Source: Maylandia zebra
Taxonomy: Eukaryota > Chordata > Actinopteri > Cichliformes > Cichlidae
DNA length: 64,000 nt
Direction of reading: 5' to 3'
Assembly (NCBI RefSeq): GCF_041146795.1
Contig: NC_135177.1
Span: 18,365,560 to 18,429,559, forward strand
Both the position numbers and the translations under genes were made by a program. Under the pieces are notes generated by a model. It ran no database searches. It saw nothing but the letters and a program-made list of their open reading frames with translations, and was not told where the DNA came from. Shown here piece by piece: positions 11,701 through 21,744 of this stretch (positions within the stretch are counted from its first letter, which is position 1; every line of letters starts with the position of its first letter).

Positions 11701-12230
11701 AATAATAGTCACAATCATGATTACAACTATATGAGCACCAGAACAATTTTTTTAGGTCCTGACAGCCTGTCTTTAATTTCAGAGGCTGTGAAAAGTGTCA
11801 GTTTCCTTTCTCATTTAATCAAAAACACTTTACTGCCAGTAGGGGGAGATCAAGAGACACAACAACCACTAACCTGAGCACCATGATGTCAGACAGACCT
11901 GTGGAGCTCCCTCATAGTGCCCCACCGAAAAGGTTTTAATTCTTCACTTCTGTTTGCAAACAAACAAAAAAAAAAATTGTAATCATAAATATAAGTTTAA
12001 AGATGTGTCACTTGTTTTAATAATAGCTTTTCTTTCTGCAGGAAAATGAGCCGTAAGGATATCCCTTCCCCTGACATGTACACCAATTATCCTGTCTATG
12101 GCAACGTATGGATAAGTAATGTTTTCTTCATTAGCTCATTCATATTTTGCATGCATTAAAAAGGGGAGTGAATTAATTTTGTTTCTCTGTGCAGACTGAC
12201 TGGGATGAGTCAATATATGCCAATGTGTAG
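8742..12230 (+). CDS. Siglec-like receptor, copy A (three Ig domains, intact)
   Basis: Joined exons 8742-8793, 8989-9348, 10025-10303, 11188-11448, 11526-11616, 11843-11932, 12042-12105 and 12195-12230 give 410 aa without a stop. Residues 1-17 are a signal peptide. Residues 18-137 form a V-set domain with the CVVIPC pair (Cys41, Cys46), Cys99, and Arg117 in YFRIE, the position of the Siglec sialic-acid-binding Arg. Residues 138-230 form a C2 domain whose CSVFHSC supplies the usual interdomain Cys. Residues 231-317 form a short C2-like domain ([20 protein letters not shown]), followed by a TM helix near 323-342. The 63-residue tail ends PVYGNTDWDESIYANV: Tyr407 fits an ITIM, and Tyr397 and Tyr407 fit YxN (Grb2-type) sites. 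Family knowledge predicts a sialoglycan-binding inhibitory surface receptor of leukocytes. The seventh exon uses a weak donor (AAC/GTATGG), chosen because it keeps the tail conserved among copies. No TATA box or poly(A) signal was assigned. Confidence 0.85.
10370..10537 (-). repeat. Penelope-like terminal repeat fragment in intron 3 of copy A
   Basis: Perfect 21-bp inverted arms (10370-10390 and 10517-10537, with AAAAGTTGATTCTG) flank GAAGAAGTCACTTGAATGAG and GACGAAACGTTTCTCC. That wording is typical of fish Penelope-like element ends. No coding part is present. Confidence 0.5.
10971..11080 (+). pseudogene. Relic Ig-domain exon in copy A
   Basis: The sequence CCTGAAGTGCTTCAGTGATG, followed by CTAACCCTGTCAGCAGCTAT and GAGTGGCACAGT, matches the intact third Ig exon of copy B (30851-31099). 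Here it runs into a TAA right after GTGGCACAGT. The rest of the domain is collapsed to about 60 bp, and both exon edges are lost. It lies between the exons at 10025-10303 and 11188-11448, exactly where copy B keeps the exon. Confidence 0.85.
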
Positions 12231-12585
12231 CATGTGGAAGACCAGCTGGAGTCCATGTTTATGTCCTCTGATATACGAGTTAAGAATGAGTCAAGGTTTT
12301 TTTTCCCCCCAATCTCATTCAGTTTTCAATGTTTATCACTTATATCTGTCATATATAATTCACATTTTATTTGCAGAATACAATAATATTAATGTCTAAA
12401 ACTGTGATGATCTTGTGATTCCTGTCATAAACTGCAAAAAACTGGAACAAGGTTACTTCATCAGAATTCATGTTTTTGTATTTTTTTTTTATTTTTTTAA
12501 TACCTGTGAACAGTTCCTCTATCCAATCTTTAAATGACGCAATGCTGCCACCTGGAGCTTGTTTCTCTTTCTCCCTCATTTGCAC

Positions 12586-12601
12586 GCGCGTGTGTGTATA
12601 T

Positions 12602-12643
<42 letters not shown>
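12586..12643. repeat. TG/CA microsatellite
   Basis: TGTGTGTATATACACATATA is followed by an uninterrupted CA run to 12643. It abuts the left end of the hAT element beginning at about 12643. Confidence 0.9.
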
Positions 12644-12645
<2 letters not shown>

Positions 12646-12752
12646 GGTGCAACGATATTCGTATCGATATTGAACCGTTCGATACAGTGCTTTCGGTTCG
12701 GTACGCATATGTATCGAACAATACAACATTTGTAATTTATTTTATCAACTTT

Positions 12753-12872
12753 CCTTCTGACGATGCTGTCTGTGTTGAGCGCTCAGTGAATCTGCGTTCG
12801 ACTACTCCGCCTAGGCTGCACTGTCGAGCGCAGATCCACTGAGCACTCAACACAGACAGCATAGTCAGAAGG
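12753..12872. repeat. Inverted repeat, 50-bp arms with a 20-bp loop
   Basis: The arm 12753-12802 (CCTTCTGACGATGCTGTCTG...) pairs with 12823-12872 with about five mismatches. It is a subterminal palindrome inside the hAT at 12643-14280. Confidence 0.85.
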
Positions 12873-12939
12873 AAGAGCGCAGGGCAAGCTAGCGAGACAG
12901 AAGTTAAGCTCTCCTTGCAAGACACATGGACCTCCCCCA

Positions 12940-13378
12940 CCCTCATTCAGATCTGGCGTTTGGAATTATTTTGGTTTTCATGTGACGTATGACCCTGAAG
13001 GTAAGCGAGTCATGGACTAAAGTAAAACAGTATGTTGGATGTGCCATGCAATGCTCAATTACATTGGTGTGAACTAGTGTGTTAGCGCAGTTAGCTCGTT
13101 AACGTGTTGGCCGTCTAGCCCCATGCACGGGGCGATCGGCGGTAGCTCGTTAACGGAGATTTGCCGTGTTGTGGCGTTAAGGTCATTTCAACGAGATTAA
13201 CCTGAAAGCACTAGTGGGAACACAACGAATATGACTGCACATTTACGCCGACATCATCCTAGTGCAAAGACAAAAACAACAAGCATGCTACTAACTTTAG
13301 CCGAGTCATTTAGACAGCTGTTAGCACATGATTCTCCTTATGCTGCTGAGAATATAGCCCAGAAGAAGCGGATAGTAT
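12940..13378 (+). pseudogene. hAT transposase N-terminus, BED-type zinc finger remnant
   Basis: In one frame 13218-13370 reads NTTNMTAHLRRHHPSAKTKT and then LTLAESFRQLLAHDSPYAAE. This is the second half of a BED finger and the linker of ZBED-like hAT transposases. Upstream, the Cys pair is out of frame and interrupted. A stop follows QKKRIV, and the catalytic domain is missing. Confidence 0.65.
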
Positions 13379-13452
13379 AGCTTTTATTTTGGAAAGAGAC
13401 ATTTCTCTGTAATAAACTCTCTTTTCCAAAGATGAGTGATTCCTCAATCAGA

Positions 13453-14067
13453 TACAGGGCTTGCAATATCGCTAGCCCGACGTCCCGGAGCTAGCGATTT
13501 TTTCAGTCGGGCTACCAAAATCTCTCTTCCCTGCCCGTCGGGCTATTGTAGGAAAAATATATGTCAATGCTTTTGCATTCTTTCGGAAATGTAGCTGGGT
13601 AATTATGTCATTGGCATCGGTGAGCCACTGTCAATATGTGACATATTGAAGTCGCGTTTGAATTTGCGCTTGTTTTTTGCTTTCACTTTGCAATCGTGCG
13701 AACTGTGTATAGAGAGCGACAGCACTGATCTGTGAGTGATGATAATTTGTGCACCAATTCCTCTGACATCGTCTTATTAATCGTTAGCTTACTATGCAAA
13801 CATGACAAGTGAAATCTCCCGCAGCTTAAACATGTGAGAGGTTGATCGCGCAGAGAATCGCTGAGCTTATGTGAGTGAGTGTGTAAAAGCATTTCAGTTC
13901 TGCTGAGCCAAATAAGACAGGTCAGGGTGAAGAAGTGACAGCCAAAGAAAAGCTTACCACAAAATGGAGAAGTTATGACAAATCAGACTATGAGGCAAAA
14001 AGAAAGTGCAGCTTTATGGTTTCATGGACAAAAGAATTTCTGTGGCTGCGATATGATGAGATAAATA
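13453..14067 (+). pseudogene. Second hAT-derived fragment (ZNF862/C17orf113-like leader)
   Basis: It starts at CAGGGCTTGCAATATCGCTA, a hAT-like terminus with the internal inverted motif CTAGCCCGAC/GTCGGGCTA. It ends with a frame reading EEVTAKEKLTTKWRSYDKSD and then RKCSFMVSWTKEFLWLRYDE. This resembles the N-terminal region of hAT-derived proteins with a KWxxFxWL pattern. The rest of the transposase is absent. Confidence 0.45.
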
Positions 14068-14069
14068 AC

Positions 14070-14125
14070 CAGGGCTGCACATAAGTGGTCCGCAGGTGCG
14101 CATTCGCTGTCAAAATAAAAAACAC
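14070..14125 (+). repeat. Terminal segment of dispersed repeat, partner of 2268-2340
   Basis: CAGGGCTGCACATAAGTGGT and CCGCAGGTGCGCATTCGCTG match the reverse complement of 2268-2340 with few differences. Confidence 0.55.
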
Positions 14126-14285
14126 GCACAAGGGTTAGGGTTAAATTTAAAAACTGTACTTTTGAGTTAAAATATATATTTATAATTTTAATAAATGACA
14201 AATTAAAAATGCATGAACATTTTTTTGTATCGAAAAAATATCGAACCGAACCGTGAATTTTGTGTATCGTTGCACCCCTAATAAA

Positions 14286-14287
14286 TA

Positions 14288-14320
<33 letters not shown>
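14286..14320. repeat. AT microsatellite
   Basis: A nearly pure AT-dinucleotide run follows the right end of the hAT. Confidence 0.85.
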
Positions 14321-14324
<4 letters not shown>

Positions 14325-14329
14325 CCGCA

Positions 14330-14478
14330 ACTCTGAAAGTCTGTGAAGGTTCTCAGTCATTCAGGTCATCGTAGTCAAAGGAGCTTGCAAAGAAAAGCGT
14401 CTGGACTTCTTTAAGTTGCTTGAAGACGTTTCACCTCTCATCCGAGAAGCTTCTTCAGTTCTAAGGTTTATGTCTAGG
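14330..14478 (-). repeat. Penelope-like element terminal fragment
   Basis: The reverse complement contains AAGAAGCTTCTCGGATGAGA, GGTGAAACGTCTTCAAGC and AACTTAAAGAAGTCCAGACG. This is the same end sequence found after the Penelope-like endonuclease at 41710-41800. Confidence 0.65.
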
Positions 14479-14480
14479 GG

Positions 14481-16418
14481 CAGTGGCCCCTAGAGACAAA
14501 GCACGTACAAACTCCAAAACACATTTCTAGCATTAACTAAACTTCCAAAACAGAGCTACCTAGATCACTTAAGTTACACAATTGAAAACATCTGTATTGT
14601 TTGTGTATTTATACACGCAAATCCAGCATGTCCAAATTAACACTGTCGGATTTGATTTCAACACTATTAAAGTGTCTATATGGGTCCACACCAGAGAGTG
14701 TTAATTTAACTCTTTTTGGAGAGTTGGTACATTAACTCTGATTTAGTGTTAAACACCAAATCTGTCTTGAGTTGATAATTTAACACTTTGTGTTAAGAGT
14801 TTATATATTAACTCTCAAAGAGTATTTTAGTTTAACTACGTAAGAGTTATCTTCTAATTCATTCTAAAAAGCAGGAATTTTACTGTTCTGAACTTCTAGA
14901 AATTTATTTTGGAAATAAACATTTACTAAAAAGATGCAATGGTTTTTGAAAAACATTTATTCTGAACTGTGCACCACAATTTCAAAACATTTTCTGAAAG
15001 ATGTAACAGTGTACATGTTCTCACTTTCATTAGAATTTTGTTTATCAAAAGGTCTGACATAGGTGAGCTGGTAAATGCAAATAACAGCATTCTCACTTAT
15101 TTCTTCAATACAATATGCATGTCCTTCATTCATCCCTTTGTGGAACTTCAACGCACTTCTGCTCTCCCCCATATTCCATCTTCACAAGCATATCCTGTGC
15201 GGAGATTGAATAAAAATTAGTTGACACTAATTAATGGCACAAATAATCCAGTAAACAATTGCAGCACAGTAGTTAAAAAAAAAAAAAAAAAAAAAAGGAA
15301 TCCTCTTTGAGCCGTTACTTGTGTAAAGTATTTTCCCAAAAGACAAAGACACAGGCAACAGGTAATACTGAACTAAATGTAAAACCTCAACCTTTTTCAT
15401 TTTTACCTAAACCGTGTGCACAAAACTCTGGAGGGATCTATGCTAATGTAGAATCGAGTCAGGACGTCTGCTACTGCTGTTTGCTCGTTTTTTGTTTTTT
15501 TTTTTATGGGCGATCGTTTTTAGGCTTCAAGTAGCACCATCATACCAACATTTCACATTCTAGACATTGTTTTAGGTGTATTTGACCAAAAGTTTGACTG
15601 AAAATTCACATGCAAGCTTTTTTCATGGCTGTGGTATTTGCCCGCAAACAATACCTTTCAGCTAGCTAAAACAGAATATTATGCTATCACCGAGCAACAT
15701 GGCTAATGCCTTTCACACAGCTTTGTCTCAACTCCAAAGAGCCACAGAAGTAAAAGCTCATAATAATAATTGAAACAATCTTTGAAAAAATGACTTACCA
15801 AGCATGGCAAACAACTCAAATATGTAGAGCAAAATGTTCTGAAACTGCTTCACTTCAGCTTCGATTGGAGCCGTGCTGGGGGCGGAGTCTGTGAATTCAC
15901 TCTATTGGTGTCATACCCCCTGTAGGAGTTCAGAGTTAAGAGGTCAAGAGGTCAAGAGTTAATGTTTCCATTGTAACACCTCCAGATTTGACAGAGAAAC
16001 ACTCATTTTTAACACTCGATTTTAACTACTATCATTTTACACCTCAGAGTTACATTAAAAGAATGTGACTCTGCTTAGAGTAAAATTAACTCTACTTTTG
16101 CAAGAAGACTATTAACACCAAAACATTTAACACTTTTGAATTTGCTGTGTGCACAAACACACACACGTACGCACAAACACACACACACACACTTAAAAAC
16201 AATTTTCATTTACCTGTTACTACCACCAAATCCAGTCGTTGGTACTTCCTGGCTTGTGTAGCCACTAGGTAACAAAAGCTCAACACTGCGCCTGGCATCC
16301 TGGAGCACTTCTGTTGTCTTTTGTATGTGTTTTGGAGTTTGTATGGGCGGAGTTTTTACGTGCTTCAGAGTTCGTACATGTTTTGAAGTTTGCACGTGCT
16401 TCGTCTCTAGGGGCCACC
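14481..16418. mobile_element. Large TIR element with nested AACAC/GTTAA arms
   Basis: Outer inverted ends are GTGGCCCCTAGAGACAAAGC (from 14483) and the reverse complement of GTCTCTAGGGGCCAC (16403-16417), extending about 40 bp with few mismatches. Within them lie a second pair of arms, 14640-14860 and 15910-16150, rich in GTGTTAA/TTAACAC words. Between the arms are an A-run (15271-15296) and no credible coding frame. No duplication could be assigned at the outer ends, so the superfamily is unknown. Confidence 0.6.
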
Positions 16419-16639
16419 GTAAATATACTTTTATTTATTCACTCCACATAAAATGTAATAAATAAATCATATAATACAAAAACCAACTAGTCACAGTTCA
16501 ACTTTTAACTATTTAAATTTTCAGCTTTTTCCTTTTAAACAAATTTAAAATGAAACACAAAACACAACACAATTAAATATAAATTAAAATATGAAAACAA
16601 AAAGAACATGCATATTCTCTGTCATATGGGCCTGCATGA

Positions 16640-17010
16640 ATAAACTTTCTGAATCCTTTATCATCCGCAACTGAAATAGTTGTGAATATTATATGGGCAG
16701 AAATCTGTGCCATCAGAAACTGAATTTGAATAAGTTAAATTTGAATTGCTCAGATTGAATCGGAATTGTAACTTGAATAAATGCTTTTACAAACTGAATA
16801 TGAATTTGCCTAATTTGAAATTCAATTTATTGGTTTATAAATGATCATCACTAAATTGAATTTTATAGTTTGAAAATGAATCCATTTCCTTTGAAACCGT
16901 ATTTTATCCTTTAAAAATTTAGCTCTCGAATAATTGCAGATTCATTTCTCACCATTCAGTTTCAGTTCTACAATTCAATTTCAGTTCCAAAATTAAGTTT
17001 TTTGGGACTT
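16640..17010. repeat. Degenerate GAATTTGAAT-rich tract
   Basis: Words such as CTGAATTTGAAT, AAATTTGAATTG, GAAATTCAATTT and CAATTTCAGTTC recur irregularly, first mainly on one strand and then on the other. It behaves like diverged low-complexity DNA or the terminal region of an unknown element. Confidence 0.4.
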
Positions 17011-17118
17011 ACATCCGGTTCCGGTTCAAGAGTAATCAAGCGCAGATTAGTAGAACTACGTTTTACTAGCGGACCGAAAGTGTTACTGACGGGAATCTAC
17101 AACGTCTTGAGCTGAATT

Positions 17119-17769
17119 TGTCACGGCTGGGGCAGCAGTCGTGTTGTAGATGAATGAGGACCCAAAATGCAAGCAAGCGACTGATAAAGAGTGTGACGCT
17201 TATTTACAAGTGGCAGTGGCAGAAACAGACAACGAAGCATGAGAAATACTAACGGAAATCTAAACTGGGAAAAACTAAATAACAAACCTGAGAGCATATG
17301 AAAAGGGCTGCAGGGCAGAGACACAGAGACAGGACCGCCGCATCATGCACCGCAGAGATACACAGATGAACTCAGACGAGCCAACAACAAACACAGACCG
17401 ACACCCACTAAATATACACACACACGGTAATCGGGTAATCACACACAGGAGGGGAGAACAGCTGATCCTAATACACATGATGACTGGAGGATACAAGCTG
17501 AACACAATGACAACAGACACAGACCTTCAGAATAGAACAGGAAATCCAGAACACGAGCCTTCAAAGTAAAGCAGGAAACACACAGACTGATTTACAACAC
17601 AACACGGGGACATGAACAGAGCACCGAGGACAGACACAGGTAGTGCTGATAAAACACTAAACTTCAGGTTCAACCCTAAACTAATACAAAATCAGAATAA
17701 ACACAAGGCACAAAAATGAACTTCAAAGAAACACAAAACGCTGGGTCAAAATGCCCCAGGACCATGACA
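17119..17769 (-). mobile_element. LTR-like element (TG...CA) with 5-bp TSD
   Basis: It begins TGTCACGGCTGGGG and ends CCAGGACCATGACA. It is flanked by perfect GAATT repeats (17114-17118 and 17770-17774). TG...CA ends with a 5-bp duplication fit a solo LTR of Ty3/Gypsy type. A related element is at 38810-39478. No internal coding region remains. Confidence 0.6.
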
Positions 17770-18039
17770 GAATTAAGACTTCAGAAGTCATTCATCATGT
17801 CGAATGACCAGCGGATAAACTCTCAGGTTGGTAATAAATGTATTACATGTATAAGAACAAGCGTCATGCTAACAAATGATAGCCGTACAGTAACTTTTAT
17901 GCTTATTGTAGCTGTTAGCTAAGAACGCTAATTTAGCGTACTTTGCCCTGAATTCAGCTTTGACAAATAAATATGATCGACTGTTGTCATCTTGTACCCT
18001 CTCAGAGCCCTGTATGCCTGCAGAGACCCCTACAGAAGG

Positions 18040-18080
18040 GAAACAAATTGGGCTTCTTTTTCAGAAGCCCAATTTGTTTC
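18040..18080. repeat. Perfect 18-bp hairpin
   Basis: GAAACAAATTGGGCTTCT (18040-18057) is followed by a 5-nt loop and its exact reverse complement (18063-18080). No T-run and no neighbouring gene suggest a terminator; its role is unknown. Confidence 0.9.
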
Positions 18081-18255
18081 ATAGTTAGATGCCTGACTGA
18101 CAACTGTATAAACAAAAGCTACACACATTATTCGAAGCACATAGCGCACAGTCGTAAATTCCCCCTAATTTTGGTATGATCCGAGCTCAGGCACTAGGCA
18201 ACTGAGCACAGAACTTACACATGTGAGCGAGGGGGGAGAAGCTGCTGCCTGCGAG

Positions 18256-18371
18256 GTACCGGTACTAGTTTTATTTTGTTGTATTTATCCGCAACACCTT
18301 AAAGGCCGGTCCGTGAAAATATTGTCGTGCACAAACCGGTCTGTGGCCCAAAAAAGGTTGGGGACCGCTGA
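18256..18371 (-). repeat. hAT MITE fragment (rho-shaped GGTCCCCAACC family)
   Basis: It ends AAAGGTTGGGGACCGCTG and carries AAGGCCGGTCCGTGAAAAT. It matches the complete 320-bp copy at 30028-30347, here truncated to its terminal third. Confidence 0.7.
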
Positions 18372-18546
18372 ATTAAAACACCAGGAAAAGAATTGTGGAC
18401 CTCCATAAGTGTGGCTCAATTTTGAATACAATTTGGGTGCCATTTTAAATTAAGAAATACATATGATTTATCTCGGTACTCTTAAATTTAACAAATAAAA
18501 TTTTTATATTTATCAATCTAAAAAAATCTAAATCTAAAAAATAGGG

Positions 18547-18723
18547 AGGGCGGTGTGCATTGTCAGGGCGATGGCATCCTCTGTGGCTCTGTTTGTCCGA
18601 CACCCGAACTGAAGAGGGTCCAGTGTGTCAGGAAGGGAGGAGCAGATGTGACCTTTGACCAGCCGCTCAAGGCACTTCATGATGAGGGATGTCAGTGCAA
18701 CAGGGCGGTATTCATTCAGACAG
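18547..18723 (-). pseudogene. LINE RT fragment (L2/CR1-like)
   Basis: The reverse complement reads LNEYRPVALTSLIMKCLERL, then LDPLQFGCRTNRATEDAIAL. These are RT motifs of the L2/CR1 group. It is a short isolated piece. Confidence 0.65.
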
Positions 18724-19128
18724 AGAGTTTATTTATTTTGTCTTTTGATATTGTCATATTCTAGCTTTACTCTCAGTTGTCTGTATTTTATTTTAATTGT
18801 ATTTTTAATTATTTTTATTTATTACATACCACGTGTTTACATTCAGAATACAAAAAAGACAAAACATTGCCAATGTGATCAGTTGTCCACTATTAAAAAC
18901 TTTCTAATTAGTCTTCCCAGACAAACACAGAAATTCCTGAAACAAGCGGTTAAAAAACTTGTTTTTCTTTATAGTGGGTTAGATTTGGTAGATGTTTGGT
19001 TAATGCATGGTGTTTGTGAACGCAGCATGAACATTCACGCCTAATGTAAGCAGCTGTAGCCTACTCCCATTTCCTGGCAACTTGCACTCATTCCTGTAGA
19101 GGGTGGCGAAGATCACAAGTTGTCTTTA

Positions 19129-20409
19129 CAGTTTTTTCTGAATGCTTAAACCCTAACTGTGATTCCTGTAGCACAATCTCTAAAACTATTCAGACTTATA
19201 GCAAAACCACTCACTGAGTTTGCAAAACTAAAAGCACAAAAACTGCTTTGCACTCAGTTTGCAATTTTGTAACACACACTTTGCAAAACTGTAGGCACAA
19301 TTCACTGCACAACACTCAATTACCAAATTTCCAACACACTCCTAGCAAAAGTATACACATGTATGGCTATCATTAACACTAATTTGCCAACTGTCTGGCA
19401 CACTTTCACATGTGAAAACTTTCTTAGATAATTCATTCACTTTGCAATCAGCCTAAGCACTATAATACAGGTAAGCTGTGTGTGCAGAGTACAATGGAGG
19501 GAGCAGAAAGAGTGAGAAGTAGAGGAGGCCGAGGAAGAGGACGTGGAGGTGAAGAAGTAGGATGAAGAGGACGACAAGGACAAGGAGGAGCAAGAGGAAG
19601 ATGAGGAGGGGGGAGAGGAAGATGAGGAGGGGGGAGAGGAAGGGTAGGAAGAGTAAGAAATAGAATTGCTGATGGCATCAGAGCTACAATAGTGGACCAT
19701 GTCATCAACCGTGGAATGACCCTGAGGGAAGCTGGCCAACAGGTCCAGCCTAACTCGAGCCGCTACACTGTAGCAAGTACCATAAGGACATTTTGAAATG
19801 AGAATCGGTCAGTACAGTCACTTCGCACAAAGATTTGTAGCACTGCCATATGCCAATGAGAAACACACCAATACCATTGATGTAAAAATACTGAAATTGT
19901 TACTTTACAGAATTGCTAGATGACCAGATGCTGGGGGCAGAGGAAGCATGTTCACTGCAGACCAAGTAACGCATATAGTCATTATGGCGATTGCAAATAA
20001 TCCTATACTTGGAAATAAACACTTGTGTTTGTTTTGATGTGTTTGAATAAACAGCAGTACTTGAAGTTTGGATCCCTCTATGCTTATGGATCTATGACAG
20101 AAGTATGAGCTCAAACTGACATAGCCTACCTTGTGCACAGAGAAAGCAAAAGCCAGATGTGTTTTGTATTCATACCATCAGTGTGCAGTTGGCGCATTGT
20201 GTGCTTAGTAGATGATGGCTTGTGTGTACTGTTTGATACGGAAAGACCATTTTTACGAAGGTGTGAAGAGTTAATCTAGCTGTGTTTGCTTTTGCAAGAG
20301 AACTACAATGTTTTGATGATTGGGTGACAGGTTTTCTTATTTGTGTGAAGAGTTTTGCAAAATTAGCCAATAGTTACAAAAAATGTGCTTAAGCAATCAG
20401 AAAAAACTG
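19129..20409 (+). mobile_element. Tc1/mariner relative (ISRm11-like), 1281 bp, TA TSD
   Basis: The ends CAGTTTTTTCTGAATGCTTA and the reverse complement of TAAGCAATCAGAAAAAACTG form the TIR. TA dinucleotides sit at 19127-19128 and 20410-20411. The interior holds a decayed transposase N-terminus (19494-19800) but no catalytic domain. Confidence 0.7.
19494..19800 (+). pseudogene. Transposase N-terminus, RG-rich leader
   Basis: The frame starts MEGAERVRSRGGRGRGRGG and is then broken by a stop in a GA-rich tract. It resumes as RNRIADGIRATIVDHVINRG and MTLREAGQQVQPNLSRYTVA. This resembles the RG-rich start and helix-turn-helix of ISRm11-like fish transposases. Confidence 0.55.
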
Positions 20410-20411
20410 TA

Positions 20412-21736
20412 AGTATTGCAGATCACATTCTTTTGTCCTGCCAATTGCTTAAAGCTTTGTAACTGTAAAAGGGTGGTAAGTAGGATCCTGACTGTCTGCA
20501 GTTTGGCTTAAAGTAGCGTGAACCCTGGCTGACTACTTTCTTTCTCTTGTTAAAGGCCTACACACTGCTGCTGTCTTGTTGTAGCCTGGTTTTTGCTTTG
20601 TTGCTGTCGTGTTGATTGGCATTTGTTCATTGTTTTATAGCGTTTCAGTGTTAACTGTTTGTTATATTTTAATCAAGCTTTTAAAAGGACCTGTATCTTA
20701 AAGGTTGTGTGTGTGTGTTTACTCCTTTTTCTTTTGTATCTTATTTACTGGGTTGTTTTTATATTGCTTTATTTATAATTTAAATCTTTTCTTGAGTGGA
20801 GACACCGCCAATGCTGGGGCAGAGGCTAGGCACGTGTGGTGGAATTCCCTTTTATGCCTGTGAATGTACACACCGGGAACCAAGTATAACGCACCATTTA
20901 AGTTGCAGTGAAAGTGGCAGTGAGGATTGCAGAGAGACTGCAACCTTGGGAACTCCTCAGTGTAGGTTGCCTCCCCAAGTGGTGGTCTCCTCTTCTTTTA
21001 AGTAATGTTTGTTAATAAAGTGTCTTAATTAACCCTGTTACTTAAGTTGCTGTCTTTTCTGCAGCTCTTTATTTATATTTGTTTTGTCCAATAATCGGTG
21101 AAATGGACTCTGTTTGTTAATAACGAGCCTGTGTGCCACTTGTAATTGTTACGATGCTTACACTGGCTATTGTAATCTCTCCTGGGGTGTAACTCCCTCC
21201 CTAGGTGGCGTTGTCAACACCATTTAGTTACCTTCACCAGTTTTCCTTCTTCACAGCGCCACAAGTCCGAAACATTTGGTGTGGATTGGCTCTGCTTCCC
21301 ATAGCAAGTACACAAACACATCAACCAGTGTAGCCAAATAAAAGATGAACTCGTGTTTACCTGCACACGTGTGTACCCATATAAACACTTTTTTTACAAG
21401 AAAGCACAGAGTAAAGGTAGTGTACTTTTGCACGTTAGCTAAAATGTTATATTCACCGGTTGTTGCCCACATTACTTTAGAAAAGCCACAAAATGAAGAG
21501 TGAGGTCTTGCTGCACTGTCATGTGACATCGCATTTGACTAAAACAGAGCTGGACAGTGAAACAGTGCTGTCAAATTAAAAATAATCCATTACTATTTTG
21601 GTAGTCATTCTATATACCAAAGAAGCCGGGTCCCTGTTAATTTAATGAGAAATATAATAGAGCTGAAATCCAAACAAATTGCAAATTTCTTCCTTTAGAT
21701 ACACAAAAAAATTTTTTTTCATAGATAGAATCATGG
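20412..21736. other. Unassigned AT-rich stretch
   Basis: No gene or repeat was recognised. The part around 20800-21260 has AATAAA and a compact GC-richer block that could be an LTR end, but no partner or duplication was found. Confidence 0.25.
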
Positions 21737-21744
21737 GTGCAGAG

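Larger units (their letters stand above)
12643..14280 (+). mobile_element. hAT element, decayed, with BED-finger remnant
   Basis: The left end GGGGTGCAACGATATTCG and right end GTGTATCGTTGCACCCC are inverted repeats, with GAACCG blocks just inside. No clear 8-bp duplication is seen because the left flank is CA repeat. It contains a broken BED zinc-finger frame, a hairpin at 12753-12872, and pieces of a second hAT-derived sequence (13453-14067). Confidence 0.7.

Noticed and set aside
12367..12842. Cys/Val- and His/Thr-repeat frames
   Set aside because: They are translations of the CA/TG microsatellite.
19437..19739. Ser-rich and Pro-rich minus-strand frames
   Set aside because: These are antisense shadows of the RG-rich transposase leader and its GA-rich tract.
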